A stretch of DNA of 64,000 nucleotides from Porphyrobacter sp. SLTP (lineage in GTDB: Bacteria; Pseudomonadota; Alphaproteobacteria; Sphingomonadales; Sphingomonadaceae), in contig NZ_JAAALE010000002.1 in assembly GCF_009905735.1 (NCBI RefSeq), positions 1 through 64,000 of the forward strand, written 5' to 3'. Each line of letters begins with the position of its first letter. The first letter of the stretch is position 1. A program made the translations under genes and the position numbers. A model generated the notes under the pieces. It saw nothing but the letters and a program-made list of their open reading frames with translations. It was not told the origin of the DNA and searched no databases. Below are positions 16,530 through 27,600 of this stretch, in pieces.

Positions 16530-18722
16530 TCAAAGCCCCGGCGCGCTCAGTTCGAGCTGGACGAACTTGGGCACGGTCTTGTTCGCCTCGCGCCACTTGG
16601 CGAGCGGGAAGGCCCCTGCGCCGAGCGCCGCAAGCGGGATTCCCGCTTCGGCCAGTGAATAGGGCGAGATGCGGTGCCGGGTCATGAACCCGCCACTGCC
16701 GTCGCTGATCATCGAGGTTTCAAACTTCAGACCCTGGCTGTTCTCGGTGGCGTTGACCACCTTGCTCACCACCAGCTGCCCGTGGCCGAGATCAAGCACC
16801 ACGTCGGTCCCGACCGGCACCCCGGCCAGCCCCGTAATCCGCGCACCGGTCTTGGACAGGTTGCGCAGGATCACGTCGTAATAGTGATCTTCGTGGATCA
16901 GCCCGACCTTGCGGAAGATCGTGATCCGCTCAGCGCGGTGGCGCGGCGGGCCGCTGGGGCGGAACATGCTCGACCCTTCGGCGAACTGCGCCAGCACCTG
17001 ATCCTGCGTGATCGGGCGCGAGAAAATGTAGCCCTGCACCAGATCTGCGCCGCGGGCCTTGACCAGCTCCAGCTCGTCCATCGCCTCGACCCCTTCGGCG
17101 ACGGTTTCCATGCCGAGCGCCTTGGCGAGCGCGACGATCGCGGTGATGATCGCAGGGTTGGTGTCGCCGTTCTCGGTGCAGCCGCGCACGAAGCTCTGGT
17201 CGATCTTGATCTTGTTGAAGTGGCCGTGCTTGAGGTAGCCGAGCGATGAATAGCCGGTGCCGAAATCGTCGAGCGACAAGCGCACGCCCAGCTTCTTCAG
17301 ATCGCGGAAGATTGCATCGACCGTTTCCAAGTCGCCAACGAATACGCTTTCGGTGATCTCCAGCTCAAGCCGACCCGGTGCCAGGCCCGAGGCTTGCAGC
17401 GCCGCCGCCACCGCCTTGCGATAGCCGGGGCGGATGAACTGTTTGGCCGAGACATTGACCGCCACGCGGATCGTATCGGGCCAGGACAGCGCATCCATAC
17501 AAGCCTGCTTCAGCGCCATTTCGCCGATGCGGATGATGAGATCGTCATTCTCGGCGACGGGGATGAACTGCGCCGGGCTGATGTCGCCCTCGTCCTCGTC
17601 ATGCCAGCGCAGCAGCGCTTCAAAGCACTTCACTTCGTTGGTGATCGGATCGACCAGCGGCTGATAGGCAAGTTTCAGCTCCCCGCGATCCACCGCATCG
17701 CGCAGCCGGTCGCCCAGCATTGCAGTCTTGGAAGCGGCGTCGCGCAATTCGCTCGTGAAGAAGCAGAAGGTGCCTCCGCGGGTTTCCTTGGCAGAGTACA
17801 GCGCCATGTCGGCCGCGCGGGTCAGCTCGTCCGTCTCCACCCCGTCATAGGGCGCAATCGCGATGCCGACCGACGTGCCGATGATCGCCCGGCGGCCATT
17901 GATCTGATAGGGCTGCGAGATTGACTGGACGATGCGATTGGCCAGTTCGCCCAGCGTGCCGCGGTCATCCATGTCGGGCAGCAGGACTTGGAATTCATCG
18001 CCGCCCAACCGGCCAACCTCGCCGTGGTCCTTGACGATCGAGGAAAGGCGCTGGGCCACCTGCTTGAGCAATTCGTCGCCCGCGGGATGGCCCATGGTGT
18101 CGTTGACCTGCTTGAAGCGGTCGAGATCAAGCATCATCAGCGCGCAGCTGCGCTGGCTGACACGGAAGGCGGACAGCATGGCAGTCAGCCGCTCGTTCAG
18201 CTTGCGACGGTTGGCGAGCCCGGTCAGCTCGTCCACCTGTGATTGCCGCGCGACTTGCGTTTCGTAAGCAAATTGCGCCGAGATATCGACCGCGCTGCCG
18301 CGATAGCCCTTGAAGTTGCCGGCCGCGTCAGACAGCGGCCGCCCATTGAGCCGCCACCAGCGCGTTGCGCCGCGCCCGTTGGGCACCGCGACGATCTGCT
18401 CGTCGAGCTTGGAGCGGGCCTTGAGCTTGAAGGCGAGGCTGCGCTGCGATGGGCCGCCATCTTCCTCGTCGACATCCTGAAATACCTGCGTCAGCGGCTT
18501 GCCGATCATCGTTTCGCTATCGGTGCCGAGATCGACCAGCGCGCGTTGCGACAGGAAGCTCAGATGGCCTTCCGCGTCGGTCGCCCAGAACATGCCAATG
18601 CCGAGTTCCTCGACCTCGCCCAGCACAACGGCACGGTCGGGACGCGATTCCGCGACCGGAGTCTGCCCGTCTGGCGCCGGGCGCTTGGGCTCACGCGCGG
18701 ATTTGAGAAAGCCAAGTGGCAT
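16530..18722 (-). CDS. PAS-GGDEF-EAL-PilZ cyclic-di-GMP enzyme
   Basis: This 730-aa soluble signalling protein starts with a PAS domain (about 35-150). Next is a GGDEF domain (about 165-325) with the intact RLGGDEFQ, then an EAL domain (about 345-590) with FEALLRW, ITESV, DDFGTGYSS, KIDQSFV and AEGVE all intact. A PilZ-like C-terminal domain (about 605-700) contains RHRAER and LSKTGARI. Both synthesis and breakdown of c-di-GMP therefore look possible, with a PilZ domain as a likely product sensor. No RxxD inhibitory site precedes GGDEF. The start was chosen for AAGGAC upstream. The gene is divergent from the propionyl-CoA synthase gene. Confidence 0.92.
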   Translation of the reverse strand: MPLGFLKSAREPKRPAPDGQTPVAESRPDRAVVLGEVEELGIGMFWATDAEGHLSFLSQRALVDLGTDSETMIGKPLTQVFQDVDEEDGGPSQRSLAFKLKARSKLDEQIVAVPNGRGATRWWRLNGRPLSDAAGNFKGYRGSAVDISAQFAYETQVARQSQVDELTGLANRRKLNERLTAMLSAFRVSQRSCALMMLDLDRFKQVNDTMGHPAGDELLKQVAQRLSSIVKDHGEVGRLGGDEFQVLLPDMDDRGTLGELANRIVQSISQPYQINGRRAIIGTSVGIAIAPYDGVETDELTRAADMALYSAKETRGGTFCFFTSELRDAASKTAMLGDRLRDAVDRGELKLAYQPLVDPITNEVKCFEALLRWHDEDEGDISPAQFIPVAENDDLIIRIGEMALKQACMDALSWPDTIRVAVNVSAKQFIRPGYRKAVAAALQASGLAPGRLELEITESVFVGDLETVDAIFRDLKKLGVRLSLDDFGTGYSSLGYLKHGHFNKIKIDQSFVRGCTENGDTNPAIITAIVALAKALGMETVAEGVEAMDELELVKARGADLVQGYIFSRPITQDQVLAQFAEGSSMFRPSGPPRHRAERITIFRKVGLIHEDHYYDVILRNLSKTGARITGLAGVPVGTDVVLDLGHGQLVVSKVVNATENSQGLKFETSMISDGSGGFMTRHRISPYSLAEAGIPLAALGAGAFPLAKWREANKTVPKFVQLELSAPGL

Positions 18723-19023
18723 TGCTCGTCCTTGTTTGGGGGCTGGATTGCGCAGCACTCACGACGGCTGCAAGTGATAGCCCAAACGTGATTGATAAAC
18801 CGTTACGGCTAACGCCAAGCGCCGGGGGCGAAGGATCAAGCGTGAGATTATCGCGCCAAAGGGTGCGGAACTGTTTTCGATGCGCGGCGTTGTCGGGATA
18901 GGTGGCTATCGTGGCATATTCTTGCTCATGACGGCTGCCTTGTGTAATTTTGCTGCATTGTCGCCGAGCGTGGGGGATCGCGCACTGCGGATTTTTTGCG
19001 AATCGGGGGACGGCGTCATTTCT
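18723..19023. other. Divergent intergenic region upstream of pcs
   Basis: These roughly 300 bases separate the c-di-GMP gene from the propionyl-CoA synthase gene and must hold both promoters. The frame of pcs stays open back to 18880, but residues encoded before 19024 do not resemble the enzyme. I could not define -35/-10 boxes with confidence. A GGGGGA at 19005-19010 precedes an ATT codon by 7 bases and the chosen GTG by 13. Confidence 0.5.
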
Positions 19024-22000
19024 GTGAATAGCTTGCTTGCGAATGCGCCGGTGGCGCTGACCAATCCTGTCCGCACGCGTGCCGACTGGGAGGCGATGCG
19101 TGCTGCGGCGCTGGCTGATCCTGGCGCGTTCCACGGGGCGATTGCGGCCCGTAACATGCATTGGTTTGTGGCCGACATCGGCCCGGCGGGCGCTTGGATC
19201 GCCAAGGGTGAGGATGGAAGCTGGAGCGGCTGGGATGCCGCGTCCGCCGCGCCAGTCAGCCCCGATCTGCCCGCAGACTTCACTCCGTGGACCGCCGGGT
19301 TCGACGGCTCGAACGCCCCGCACTGGCGCTGGTTCGTGGGCGGGCGCACCAATGCCGCCTTTTCGGAACTCGATCGCCATGTGCTCGCCGGACACGGTGA
19401 TGAAGCCGCGCTGATTTTCGAAGGTGACCGCTGGGATATGTCGGCGCTCGGCGGCAAGGGCGCGCCGATTGACTGTTTCAGCGTTAGTCGCAAGCAATTG
19501 CTGCTCGAAGTGGCGAAATGCGCCGTCGCACTCGAAGCGCTGGGCCTCAAGCCGGGTGACCGCATGGCCTTGAACATGCCGAGCATCGTGCCGCAGATCT
19601 ATTGGACCGAGGCCGCCAAGCGGATGGGCGTGGTTTACACTGCGGTGTTTGGTGGGTTCTCGGACAAGACCCTGTCCGACCGCATCGCCGATACCGGCGC
19701 TCGGGTGATCGTCACCTCGGACGGCAGCTACCGCAACGCGCAGGTCGCGGCGTTCAAGAACGCCTATACCGATCCGGCGCTCGACAATTTCGTGCCGGTG
19801 ACGACGGCGCTGTCGATCCTCTCCGCCCTCGACATGGGTCTGCCTGCTGCCGATGCGGCCACCATCGTCGATACGGTGCGTGAGGCGCTGAGCGGCGAGA
19901 TTACGGTTGACCGTTCGGACGTGATGCGCGGCGTGGGCCGGGCGCTGATCAATCTCGGGGCAGAAGGGCGGATCACCTCGGCCGATGCCGCGCGGGTGCG
20001 GATCGCGATTGCCTCCAGCCTCGTGACCTTGCCGCCGCGCGTGGAAGCGGTGATCGTGTGCCGCCACACGCACCAGCCCGACGTGATCTGGCGCGAGGAG
20101 CGCGATCGCTGGAGCCATGAGCTGACCGATGCCGCGCTGGTGACGGTGCTGGAAAAGGCGCGCGGCGCAGGCTTCGCAGTGCAGACCGCCGCCGATCTGC
20201 TGGCGCTGTCCGATACGGATTTCGTCCGCGCGATCTGGGCTTCGTCCAAGCCGATGCCGGTCGATGCCGATTATCCGATGTTCTTCATCTACACCTCGGG
20301 CAGCACCGGCAAGCCCAAGGGGATCGTCCATTCGCACGGCTATGCCGCAGGCGTGGCCGAGACGATGGCGGCCAGCTTCGACGCGCGCCCGGGCGACACG
20401 CTGTTCGTGGTCGCCGATCCGGGCTGGATCACGGGGCAGAGCTATCTCATCTGCGCGCCGCTGATGACCCGGGTGACTTCGCTGGTGTCAGAAGGCTCGC
20501 CGGTCTTCCCCCACGCGGGCCGCTTTGCCTCGATGATCGAGCGGCATAACGTCACGATCTTCAAGGCGGGCGTGACCTTCCTCAAGGCGATCATGTCCGA
20601 TCCGGCGAACCTCGCCGAACTGGAACGCTACGACATGAGCGGGCTTCGCGTGGCGACCTTCTGCGCCGAGCCGGTCAGCCCGTCTGTGCAGGCCTTCGGG
20701 ATGGAGCATGTCACCCCGCGCTACATCAACAGCTACTGGGCGACCGAGCACGGCGGGATCGCGTGGACACATATGTTCGCGAATGACGATTTCCCGCTGC
20801 GCCCCGATGCTCACGCCTATCCGCTGCCGTGGATCGTGGGCGATGTGTGGGTCGAGGATGCCGATGCGGTCTTGCCGGACGATGCGCCGTTCACCCGCGC
20901 AGACGAAGGCGGCGTGCCGTGGCGGCGGGCGGACATGGGCGAGAAGGGCGAAATCGTCATCGCCGCGCCCTATCCCTATCTCGCGCGCACGATCTGGGGC
21001 GATATCGAAGGTTTCAAGGTCACCGATGGCCGGGTCGATCCCGCTTGGCGCGGTGATGCGGCGCGGTGGGAAGATGGCTACTGGAAGCGCTGGAAGGGCG
21101 CCTGGGCCTATACCCAGGGCGACTTCGCGATCCAGCATGAAGACGGCTCCTTCTCACTCCATGGCCGCTCGGACGATGTGATCAATGTCTCGGGCCACCG
21201 CATGGGGACCGAGGAAATCGAAGGCGCGGTGCTGCGCGACAAGGCATTGGCGCCGGACTCGCCGGTCGGCAACGTGCTCGTGGTTGGCGCACCGCACCGC
21301 GAGAAGGGCCTGACCCCGCTCGCCTTCGTCGTGCCCGTCGCAGGGCGAAAGCTCACAATCGAGGACAAGCGCCGGCTGTTCGACCTTGTCCGCACCGAAA
21401 AGGGCGCGGTCGCGGTGCCGGCGGACTTCATCGAGGTCTCGCAGTTCCCCGAAACCCGCTCGGGCAAATACATGCGCCGCATGGTCCGGGCGCTGGTGGT
21501 GGGCGAGGATGTCGGTGACGTCACGACGCTCCGCAACCCGGAATCGCTGGACGAATTGCGCAAGGTCATTGGCGACTGGCAACGCAAGCAGCGCATGAGC
21601 GACGAACAGGCCCTGTTCGACCGTCACCGCTACTTCCTCGTGCAATACAACACGGTTGCCCCGGGCAAGCAGGTCGCGACCGTCACCGTCACCAACCCGC
21701 CGGTCAACGCGCTGAACGAACGCGCGATTGACGAGCTGGTGCTGGTCACCTCCACCCTCGCGCGCGATGACAATGTGGTGGCGGTGGTCTTCACCGGCGA
21801 GGGTACGTCGTCCTTCGTGGCCGGCGCAGATATCCGCCAGATGCTGGAGGAGATCCACTCGGTCGAAGAAGCGATGGTGCTGCCGAACAACGCGCACCTC
21901 GCCTTCCGCACCATCGAGAACATGGGCAAGCCCTGCGTCGCGGCGGTTCAGGGCGTGGCACTGGGCGGCGGCATGGAGTTTGCGCTCGCCTGCCACTACC

Positions 22001-24513
22001 GCATTGCCGAGCCGACCGCGCGTTTTGGCCAGCCCGAAATCCGCCTGCGCCTGCTCCCCGGTTACGGCGGCACGCAGCGCCTGCCGCGCCTGCTGCTCGA
22101 CCGGCGCGGAGCGGACGGCGTGCGCGATGCGCTCGACCTGATCCTCGGCGGGCGCAGCATCGATGCCGACGCGGCGCACGCGGTTGGCGTGGTCGATGAG
22201 CTGGTGAGCGGTGCGGAGGATGCGCTCTCGGCGGCCCATGCGGCGGTGCGCGATTTCGTGAAGCACGGTGCGGACTCTGCGCTCGGCCAAGCCTTTGCCG
22301 AACGGCAGGCGGCTGCGGCGCGCTGGGAAACCACAGCGGACGTCAGCCTTGATGCGGTGCTTGAGGATGATTTCCTCCAGCGCATCCTGCGCCAGCTCGA
22401 CTGGGCCGGGCGGGGCAAGGCTGGCGCGCGGGCGCTGGATGCGGTGCGCGTGGGGCTTGAACAGGGCATCACGGCGGGTACCGCGCGCGAGGCCAAGCTG
22501 TTTTCCGAAGCCATCGTCGACCCCGAAGGCGGCAAGACCGGTATCCGCCAGTTCATGGACAAGATTGCGCCCCCGCTTCCGGTGCGGCGCGATGGCGTGT
22601 GGATTGATGCCGAGCACGAAATGCGTGCGCAGGCATTGGAGGCAGCAGGCGATCTGCTTCCTGTGGGAGCGCCGTTCTATCCCGGCGTGACCCCGATCCC
22701 GCGTCACCAATACGCCTTCGGCATCGCCCGCGATCCCGACACCGGCCAGCCGCGTTTCGGCCCCCCGGCGAGCCACGAGAAGGAGCTGATCGTCTCCGTC
22801 CCCGAGCCCGCGCCCAACGAGGCGCTGCTCTACATGCTGACCAGCGAGGTCAACTTCAACGACATCTGGGCGCTGACCGGCATCCCGGTCTCGCCGTTCG
22901 ACAGCCACGAGGAAGACGTCCAGATCACCGGATCGGGCGGTATCGCGCTGGTCGCGGCGCTCGGCAGCGAGACGCGCGCGCAGGGGCGGATCAAGGTCGG
23001 CGATCTGGTGACCGTATATTCGGGGACGAATGATCTCCTGAGCCCGCTGGTCGGCAATGATCCGATGTATGCGGATTTCTCGATCCAGGGCTACGAGACC
23101 GAGACCGGCAGCCATGCGCAGTTCCTGACCGTGCAGGCCCCGCAGATGCACAAGGTGCCGCCTGACCTCACGCTGGAGCAGGCGGGGAGCTATGTGCTGA
23201 ACCTCGGCACGATCGCGCGGTGCCTGTTCACGACCTTGCAAATCGCACCGGGGCGGACGCTGTTCGTCGAGGGTGCGGCGACGGGGACGGGGCTGGATGC
23301 CCTGCGCTCTTCGGTGCGCACCGGCTTGCAGGTGACGGGGCTGGTGTCTTCGGAAGAACGCGCGCAGTTCATCACGCAGGTGCAGGGCGCAGTGGGCGCG
23401 ATCAACCGTAAGGATGCGCGCTTTGCCGATCTCTACACCGTGGTGCCAGAGGACAAGGCCGAGGCCATCGCGTGGGAAGCCGCAGGCGCTCCGCTGGTCG
23501 AGGAATTCAATGCGCTCAACTGCGGCAAACTGGCTGATTACGTGGTCAGCCATGCGGGCGAGACGGCCTTCCCCCGCAGCTTCCAACTGCTCGCGGAAGG
23601 CGGCACGCTCGCCTTCTATGGCGCCTCGTCGGGCTACCACTTCAGCTTCATGGGCAAGCCGGGCACGGCATCGCCAGAAGAAATGCTCCGCCGCGCGTCC
23701 TTGCGCGGGGGCGAGGCGGTGCTGATCTTCTACGGCCCCGGATCGAGCGAATTGCTCGATGAAACCGGCCTCGAAATGATCGAAGCCGCACGGCGCTTCA
23801 ACGCGCGCTCGGTGATCGCCACCACCACCGACGGACAGCGCGAGTTCCTGCAATCGCTGGGGCTGGAAGACGCGATCGAGGGCATCGTCAGCCTCGAAGC
23901 GATCCGCCGCCGCGAGGGCGCGAACTTCCACTGGCCCGACACCATGCCGCGCCTGCCCGACGCGAAGGCCGATATCGAGGTCTTCAAGGCCGCCGTGCGC
24001 GACTATCAGGATCGGGTGATGAAGCCCTTCGGCTCGGCGGTGGGCAAGATCCTGCGCTCGCCCGACAATCCGCGTGGCAGCCCCGATCTGGTGTTCGAGC
24101 GGGCCGGGCAGGACACGCTCGGCATCTCGACCTCGCTTGTAAAGCCCTTCACCGGGCGGGTGATCTTCGCCGAAGACCTGACCGGCTGTCGCTTCACCTT
24201 CTACGCCCCGCAGGTCTGGACCCGCCAGCGTCGCATCTTCATGCCCACCGCCAACATCTTCGGCACGCACCTGTGCAACGCCTACGAGGTCGCGCGGATG
24301 AACGACATGATCGCCGCAGGGCTGCTCGAAGTGACCGAGCCTGAGGTTGTGCCGTGGGACGGCCTCCCCGAAGCGCATCAGGCGATGTGGGACAACCGGC
24401 ACACCGGATCGACCTATGTGGTCAACCACGCGCTCCCCGAAATGGGCCTGCGTAGCCGTGACGCGCTCCTCGAAGCGTGGGCGGCGCAAGGAACCGGGGA
24501 ACCGGAACCGTAA
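19024..24513 (+). CDS. pcs: Trifunctional propionyl-CoA synthase
   Basis: From GTG 19024 the product is 1829 aa, close to the about 1820 aa known for Chloroflexus propionyl-CoA synthase. It converts 3-hydroxypropionate, ATP, CoA and NADPH to propionyl-CoA. Domain 1 (about 1-850) is an acyl-CoA synthetase with the loop YTSGSTGKPKG near 425, GRSDDVINVSGHR near 715 and the acylatable lysine K815 in RSGKYMRR; it carries an extra helical insertion before the loop. Domain 2 (about 865-1160) is an enoyl-CoA hydratase with both catalytic glutamates, E985 (GGGMEF) and E1005 (QPEIRL). Domain 3 (about 1190-1829) is an MDR-type enoyl-CoA reductase. Keeping all three sites in one chamber is known to hold acrylyl-CoA. 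A GTG or even ATT start leaves the exact N-terminus uncertain. mcr follows after 104 bases. Confidence 0.93.
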   Translation: MNSLLANAPVALTNPVRTRADWEAMRAAALADPGAFHGAIAARNMHWFVADIGPAGAWIAKGEDGSWSGWDAASAAPVSPDLPADFTPWTAGFDGSNAPHWRWFVGGRTNAAFSELDRHVLAGHGDEAALIFEGDRWDMSALGGKGAPIDCFSVSRKQLLLEVAKCAVALEALGLKPGDRMALNMPSIVPQIYWTEAAKRMGVVYTAVFGGFSDKTLSDRIADTGARVIVTSDGSYRNAQVAAFKNAYTDPALDNFVPVTTALSILSALDMGLPAADAATIVDTVREALSGEITVDRSDVMRGVGRALINLGAEGRITSADAARVRIAIASSLVTLPPRVEAVIVCRHTHQPDVIWREERDRWSHELTDAALVTVLEKARGAGFAVQTAADLLALSDTDFVRAIWASSKPMPVDADYPMFFIYTSGSTGKPKGIVHSHGYAAGVAETMAASFDARPGDTLFVVADPGWITGQSYLICAPLMTRVTSLVSEGSPVFPHAGRFASMIERHNVTIFKAGVTFLKAIMSDPANLAELERYDMSGLRVATFCAEPVSPSVQAFGMEHVTPRYINSYWATEHGGIAWTHMFANDDFPLRPDAHAYPLPWIVGDVWVEDADAVLPDDAPFTRADEGGVPWRRADMGEKGEIVIAAPYPYLARTIWGDIEGFKVTDGRVDPAWRGDAARWEDGYWKRWKGAWAYTQGDFAIQHEDGSFSLHGRSDDVINVSGHRMGTEEIEGAVLRDKALAPDSPVGNVLVVGAPHREKGLTPLAFVVPVAGRKLTIEDKRRLFDLVRTEKGAVAVPADFIEVSQFPETRSGKYMRRMVRALVVGEDVGDVTTLRNPESLDELRKVIGDWQRKQRMSDEQALFDRHRYFLVQYNTVAPGKQVATVTVTNPPVNALNERAIDELVLVTSTLARDDNVVAVVFTGEGTSSFVAGADIRQMLEEIHSVEEAMVLPNNAHLAFRTIENMGKPCVAAVQGVALGGGMEFALACHYRIAEPTARFGQPEIRLRLLPGYGGTQRLPRLLLDRRGADGVRDALDLILGGRSIDADAAHAVGVVDELVSGAEDALSAAHAAVRDFVKHGADSALGQAFAERQAAAARWETTADVSLDAVLEDDFLQRILRQLDWAGRGKAGARALDAVRVGLEQGITAGTAREAKLFSEAIVDPEGGKTGIRQFMDKIAPPLPVRRDGVWIDAEHEMRAQALEAAGDLLPVGAPFYPGVTPIPRHQYAFGIARDPDTGQPRFGPPASHEKELIVSVPEPAPNEALLYMLTSEVNFNDIWALTGIPVSPFDSHEEDVQITGSGGIALVAALGSETRAQGRIKVGDLVTVYSGTNDLLSPLVGNDPMYADFSIQGYETETGSHAQFLTVQAPQMHKVPPDLTLEQAGSYVLNLGTIARCLFTTLQIAPGRTLFVEGAATGTGLDALRSSVRTGLQVTGLVSSEERAQFITQVQGAVGAINRKDARFADLYTVVPEDKAEAIAWEAAGAPLVEEFNALNCGKLADYVVSHAGETAFPRSFQLLAEGGTLAFYGASSGYHFSFMGKPGTASPEEMLRRASLRGGEAVLIFYGPGSSELLDETGLEMIEAARRFNARSVIATTTDGQREFLQSLGLEDAIEGIVSLEAIRRREGANFHWPDTMPRLPDAKADIEVFKAAVRDYQDRVMKPFGSAVGKILRSPDNPRGSPDLVFERAGQDTLGISTSLVKPFTGRVIFAEDLTGCRFTFYAPQVWTRQRRIFMPTANIFGTHLCNAYEVARMNDMIAAGLLEVTEPEVVPWDGLPEAHQAMWDNRHTGSTYVVNHALPEMGLRSRDALLEAWAAQGTGEPEP

Positions 24514-24617
24514 GGCGTGCGTTGCGATAATTGAAACGTTCTTCGCTCTCCTCCCCAGAGATTGAACGATCCGGCAAGCCAAGGGTGCTTGCGCTATAAT
24601 TTTGTGAGGAGAGTGCT

Positions 24618-27600
24618 ATGGCCGCGTCCAAGCCGAATACCAAAGCTGCGCCTGGTGAAACCATCACGGGCCGCCTCGCTGGCAAGATCGCCGTCGTCAC
24701 CGGCGCGGCGGGAAATCTGGGCGGGCATATCGTCACGCACTACCTTGCAGAAGGCGCAACCGTGGTGATGACGGGCCGCACGCCCGACCGTACCAAGGCG
24801 GCGGCGGACGCGCTGATCAAGGCGACCGGCGCTGACCCTTCGCGGATCGCCACGGTGGCGCTCGATGGCGGGGACATCGCCTCCGTCCGCGCGGCGATTG
24901 CCGAGGTGGTGGCGAAGTTCGGGCGGATCGACATTCTGGTCAACAATGCCGGCAGCGCCGGGCCGAAGCAGCCGATCGAGAACCTGCCGCTCTCGGCGGA
25001 CGAACTCGCCGCACTTCAAAAGCAGGGCTCGACCGACAGCGAGACCGTAGGCGATGCGCTGCGCAATATCTTTGGCGTCGCCTGGAATGTCGCGCGGGTC
25101 GCGGCGGAGCACATCCCCGAAGGCGGCTCGATCATCAACGTTTCGACCATTTTCAGCCGCACGCCCTATTATGCGCGCGCCGCATACGTGGTCCCCAAGG
25201 CGGCGATGAATGCGTGGAGCCGCGAACTCAGCCTCGAACTTGGCCCCAAAGGCATCCGCGTCAATCTCGTCTACCCCGGCCCGATCGAAAGCGAGCGCAT
25301 TCGCAACGTTTTTGCCGCAATGGATGCGGCACGGGGCGACGACGCTGGTACAACGGCCACGCAATTCTTCGACATGATGAGCCTCGAACGCGCCACGGGC
25401 GGCAACGCAAAGGCCAAGACCTTTCCGACGCCGACCGATATCGCGACGACCTGCGTATTCCTCGGCTCGGACGAAAGCGCGGCTTACAATGGCCACGATT
25501 TCGAAGTCACCCACGGCATGTCCGTGCGCAAGGAGCAGCGCTCGACCTATCTGGCGCGGCCGACCATGCGCTCGATGGACGGCACGGGCCTTGCCGTGCT
25601 GATCGCGGCGGGCGACAATTTCGAAGAGGCGCTGGAAATCGCGCAGGTGCAATTGGCCTGCGGGGCCGAGGTCGTGCTCGGCCTGCCGCGCGCTGCGGAC
25701 GTTGCGATTGCCGAAAAGCGCTGCAAGGCGCTGGGCCTGTCCGACAAGCTCGCCATCATCCGTTTCAGCCGCAAGGACCCGGCGGGGATGGAAGAGGCGT
25801 TGGAGGATTACACCAAGGGCGGCACACCGGTAAGCGGCGCGCTGTTCCTCCCTGCCTTGAGCGCAGGTGAGCTGGCCGGGGCGATCACCGAGGCCGACGA
25901 CAGCGTGGTCGAGGCGCTGATGGACGCGGAACTCGCTGGCAACATGGCGCTCGCCCGTACGCTGAGCCGCTACTGGAAGCGTCACGACAACCTGCTTCAG
26001 CCGCCGCGCTTCGTGTTTGTCAGCCATGCCAGCGACGGGAAGGGCGATATCTACGGCCACATCCTGCGCGCCGCGACCGAACAGCTGATCCGCATCTGGC
26101 GCGACGAGAGCGAGATCGACACCGCCCATGGCCGCCGCCGTCAGGCCGAGTGGGGCAACCAGATCGTGCGCTTCACCAACACCGAGGCCGAGAACATCCG
26201 CTTCACCGCAGGCCACGCCGCGCGCATTTTGCTGAAGGAAAGCAAGCTGGGCGAGATCACGCTCTACGTCCCGTCGAACATCGGCGAGGCGACCGGTGCG
26301 CGCAAGGCAATGCCCGGCTTCTCGGAAAACATCACCGGGCTGCATCTCGGCAAGGTCGCGCTGATCACCGGCGGTTCAGCCGGGATCGGCGGTCAAGTCG
26401 CGCGCCTGCTGGCGCTGGCTGGCGGCAAGGTGATGATGGTCGCGCGGCGCGAGAGCGAGCTGGCCGTGGCCCGCGCGCGGATCGTTTCCGAGCTGGAGGA
26501 CATCGGCTTTGCCGGGGTCGAGCGCCGCGTGCAGACCCTCGCCAATGTCGACGTCAGCAACTTCGAGAGCCTCAAGGGTGCGGTTGACGCGACGCTCAAG
26601 GCCTTCGGGCGGATCGACTACCTGATCAACAACGCGGGCGTCGCGGGTGCGGAGGACATGGTGGTCGACATGGGGGTCGACGCCTGGAACTACACGCTCG
26701 ATGCCAATCTGGTGTCGAACTACTTCCTGATGCACCACGTTGCGCCGCTGATGAAGGCGCAAGGGTCGGGCTACATCCTCAATGTTTCGAGCTACTTCGG
26801 CGGCGAGAAGTACCTCGCGGTCGCCTATCCCAACCGCGCGGATTACGCCGTCAGCAAGGCCGGGCAGCGCGCGATGGTCGAGAGCATGGCGCGCTATCTC
26901 GGGCCGGAGGTGCAGTTCAATGCGATTGCGCCGGGGCCGGTCGATGGCGACCGCCTCTCGGGTACCGGCGGCAAGCCCGGATTGTTCGAACGACGCGGTA
27001 AGCTGATCCTCGAGAACAAGCGCCTCAACGCCGTCCACGCCGCCGCCATCAAGGCGATCCGGCGCGGGGTGCGGGTCGAGGCGGTGCTGGCGCGGCTCGC
27101 CCGCAATGACACCACCAAGATGAGCCATGACACCAACAACCCGCGCGAATTGCGCGAGCTGGCGCTGGCCTGCGCGCGCGAGGGCGACGGGGCCTGTACA
27201 TGGGATCAGTACCTGCTGACGCCCACCATCGCTGCCGCGCTGATCGGCCGGCTGCGGCAGGCGGGCCTGTTCCTTGACGCGCCGGAGTGGAATGACCGTC
27301 CGGCCACGCCGGAAAACGACGCCGACTGGCTCCTGCGTGTGCCGCCGGAAGACACGCCCTTCCTCCCCGCCGACAAGATCGCGGTGGAGGCCAAGAAGGT
27401 CGGCACCGGCGTGCTGTCCAAGCTCTATCTCGGCAAGATGCCGACCGAGCATGACGTGGCGCAGGCCACGGTGTTCTTCCTCGCTGACCGGGCTGTCAGC
27501 GGCGAGACCTTCATGCCCTCGGGGGGCCTTTCCGTGGAACGCTCCACCACCGAGCGCGAGCTGTTCGGCTCGCCGAAGCAGGAGCGGCTTGACCAGATGC

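Noticed and set aside
19024..24513. Ordinary acetyl-CoA synthetase or fatty-acid oxidation fusion
   Set aside because: The ligase-hydratase-MDR reductase order, total length near 1830 residues and the adjacent malonyl-CoA reductase identify propionyl-CoA synthase instead.
21154..24582. 1142-codon minus-strand frame opposite the propionyl-CoA synthase gene
   Set aside because: Antisense shadow of a strongly conserved enzyme; no motifs, no ribosome-binding site.
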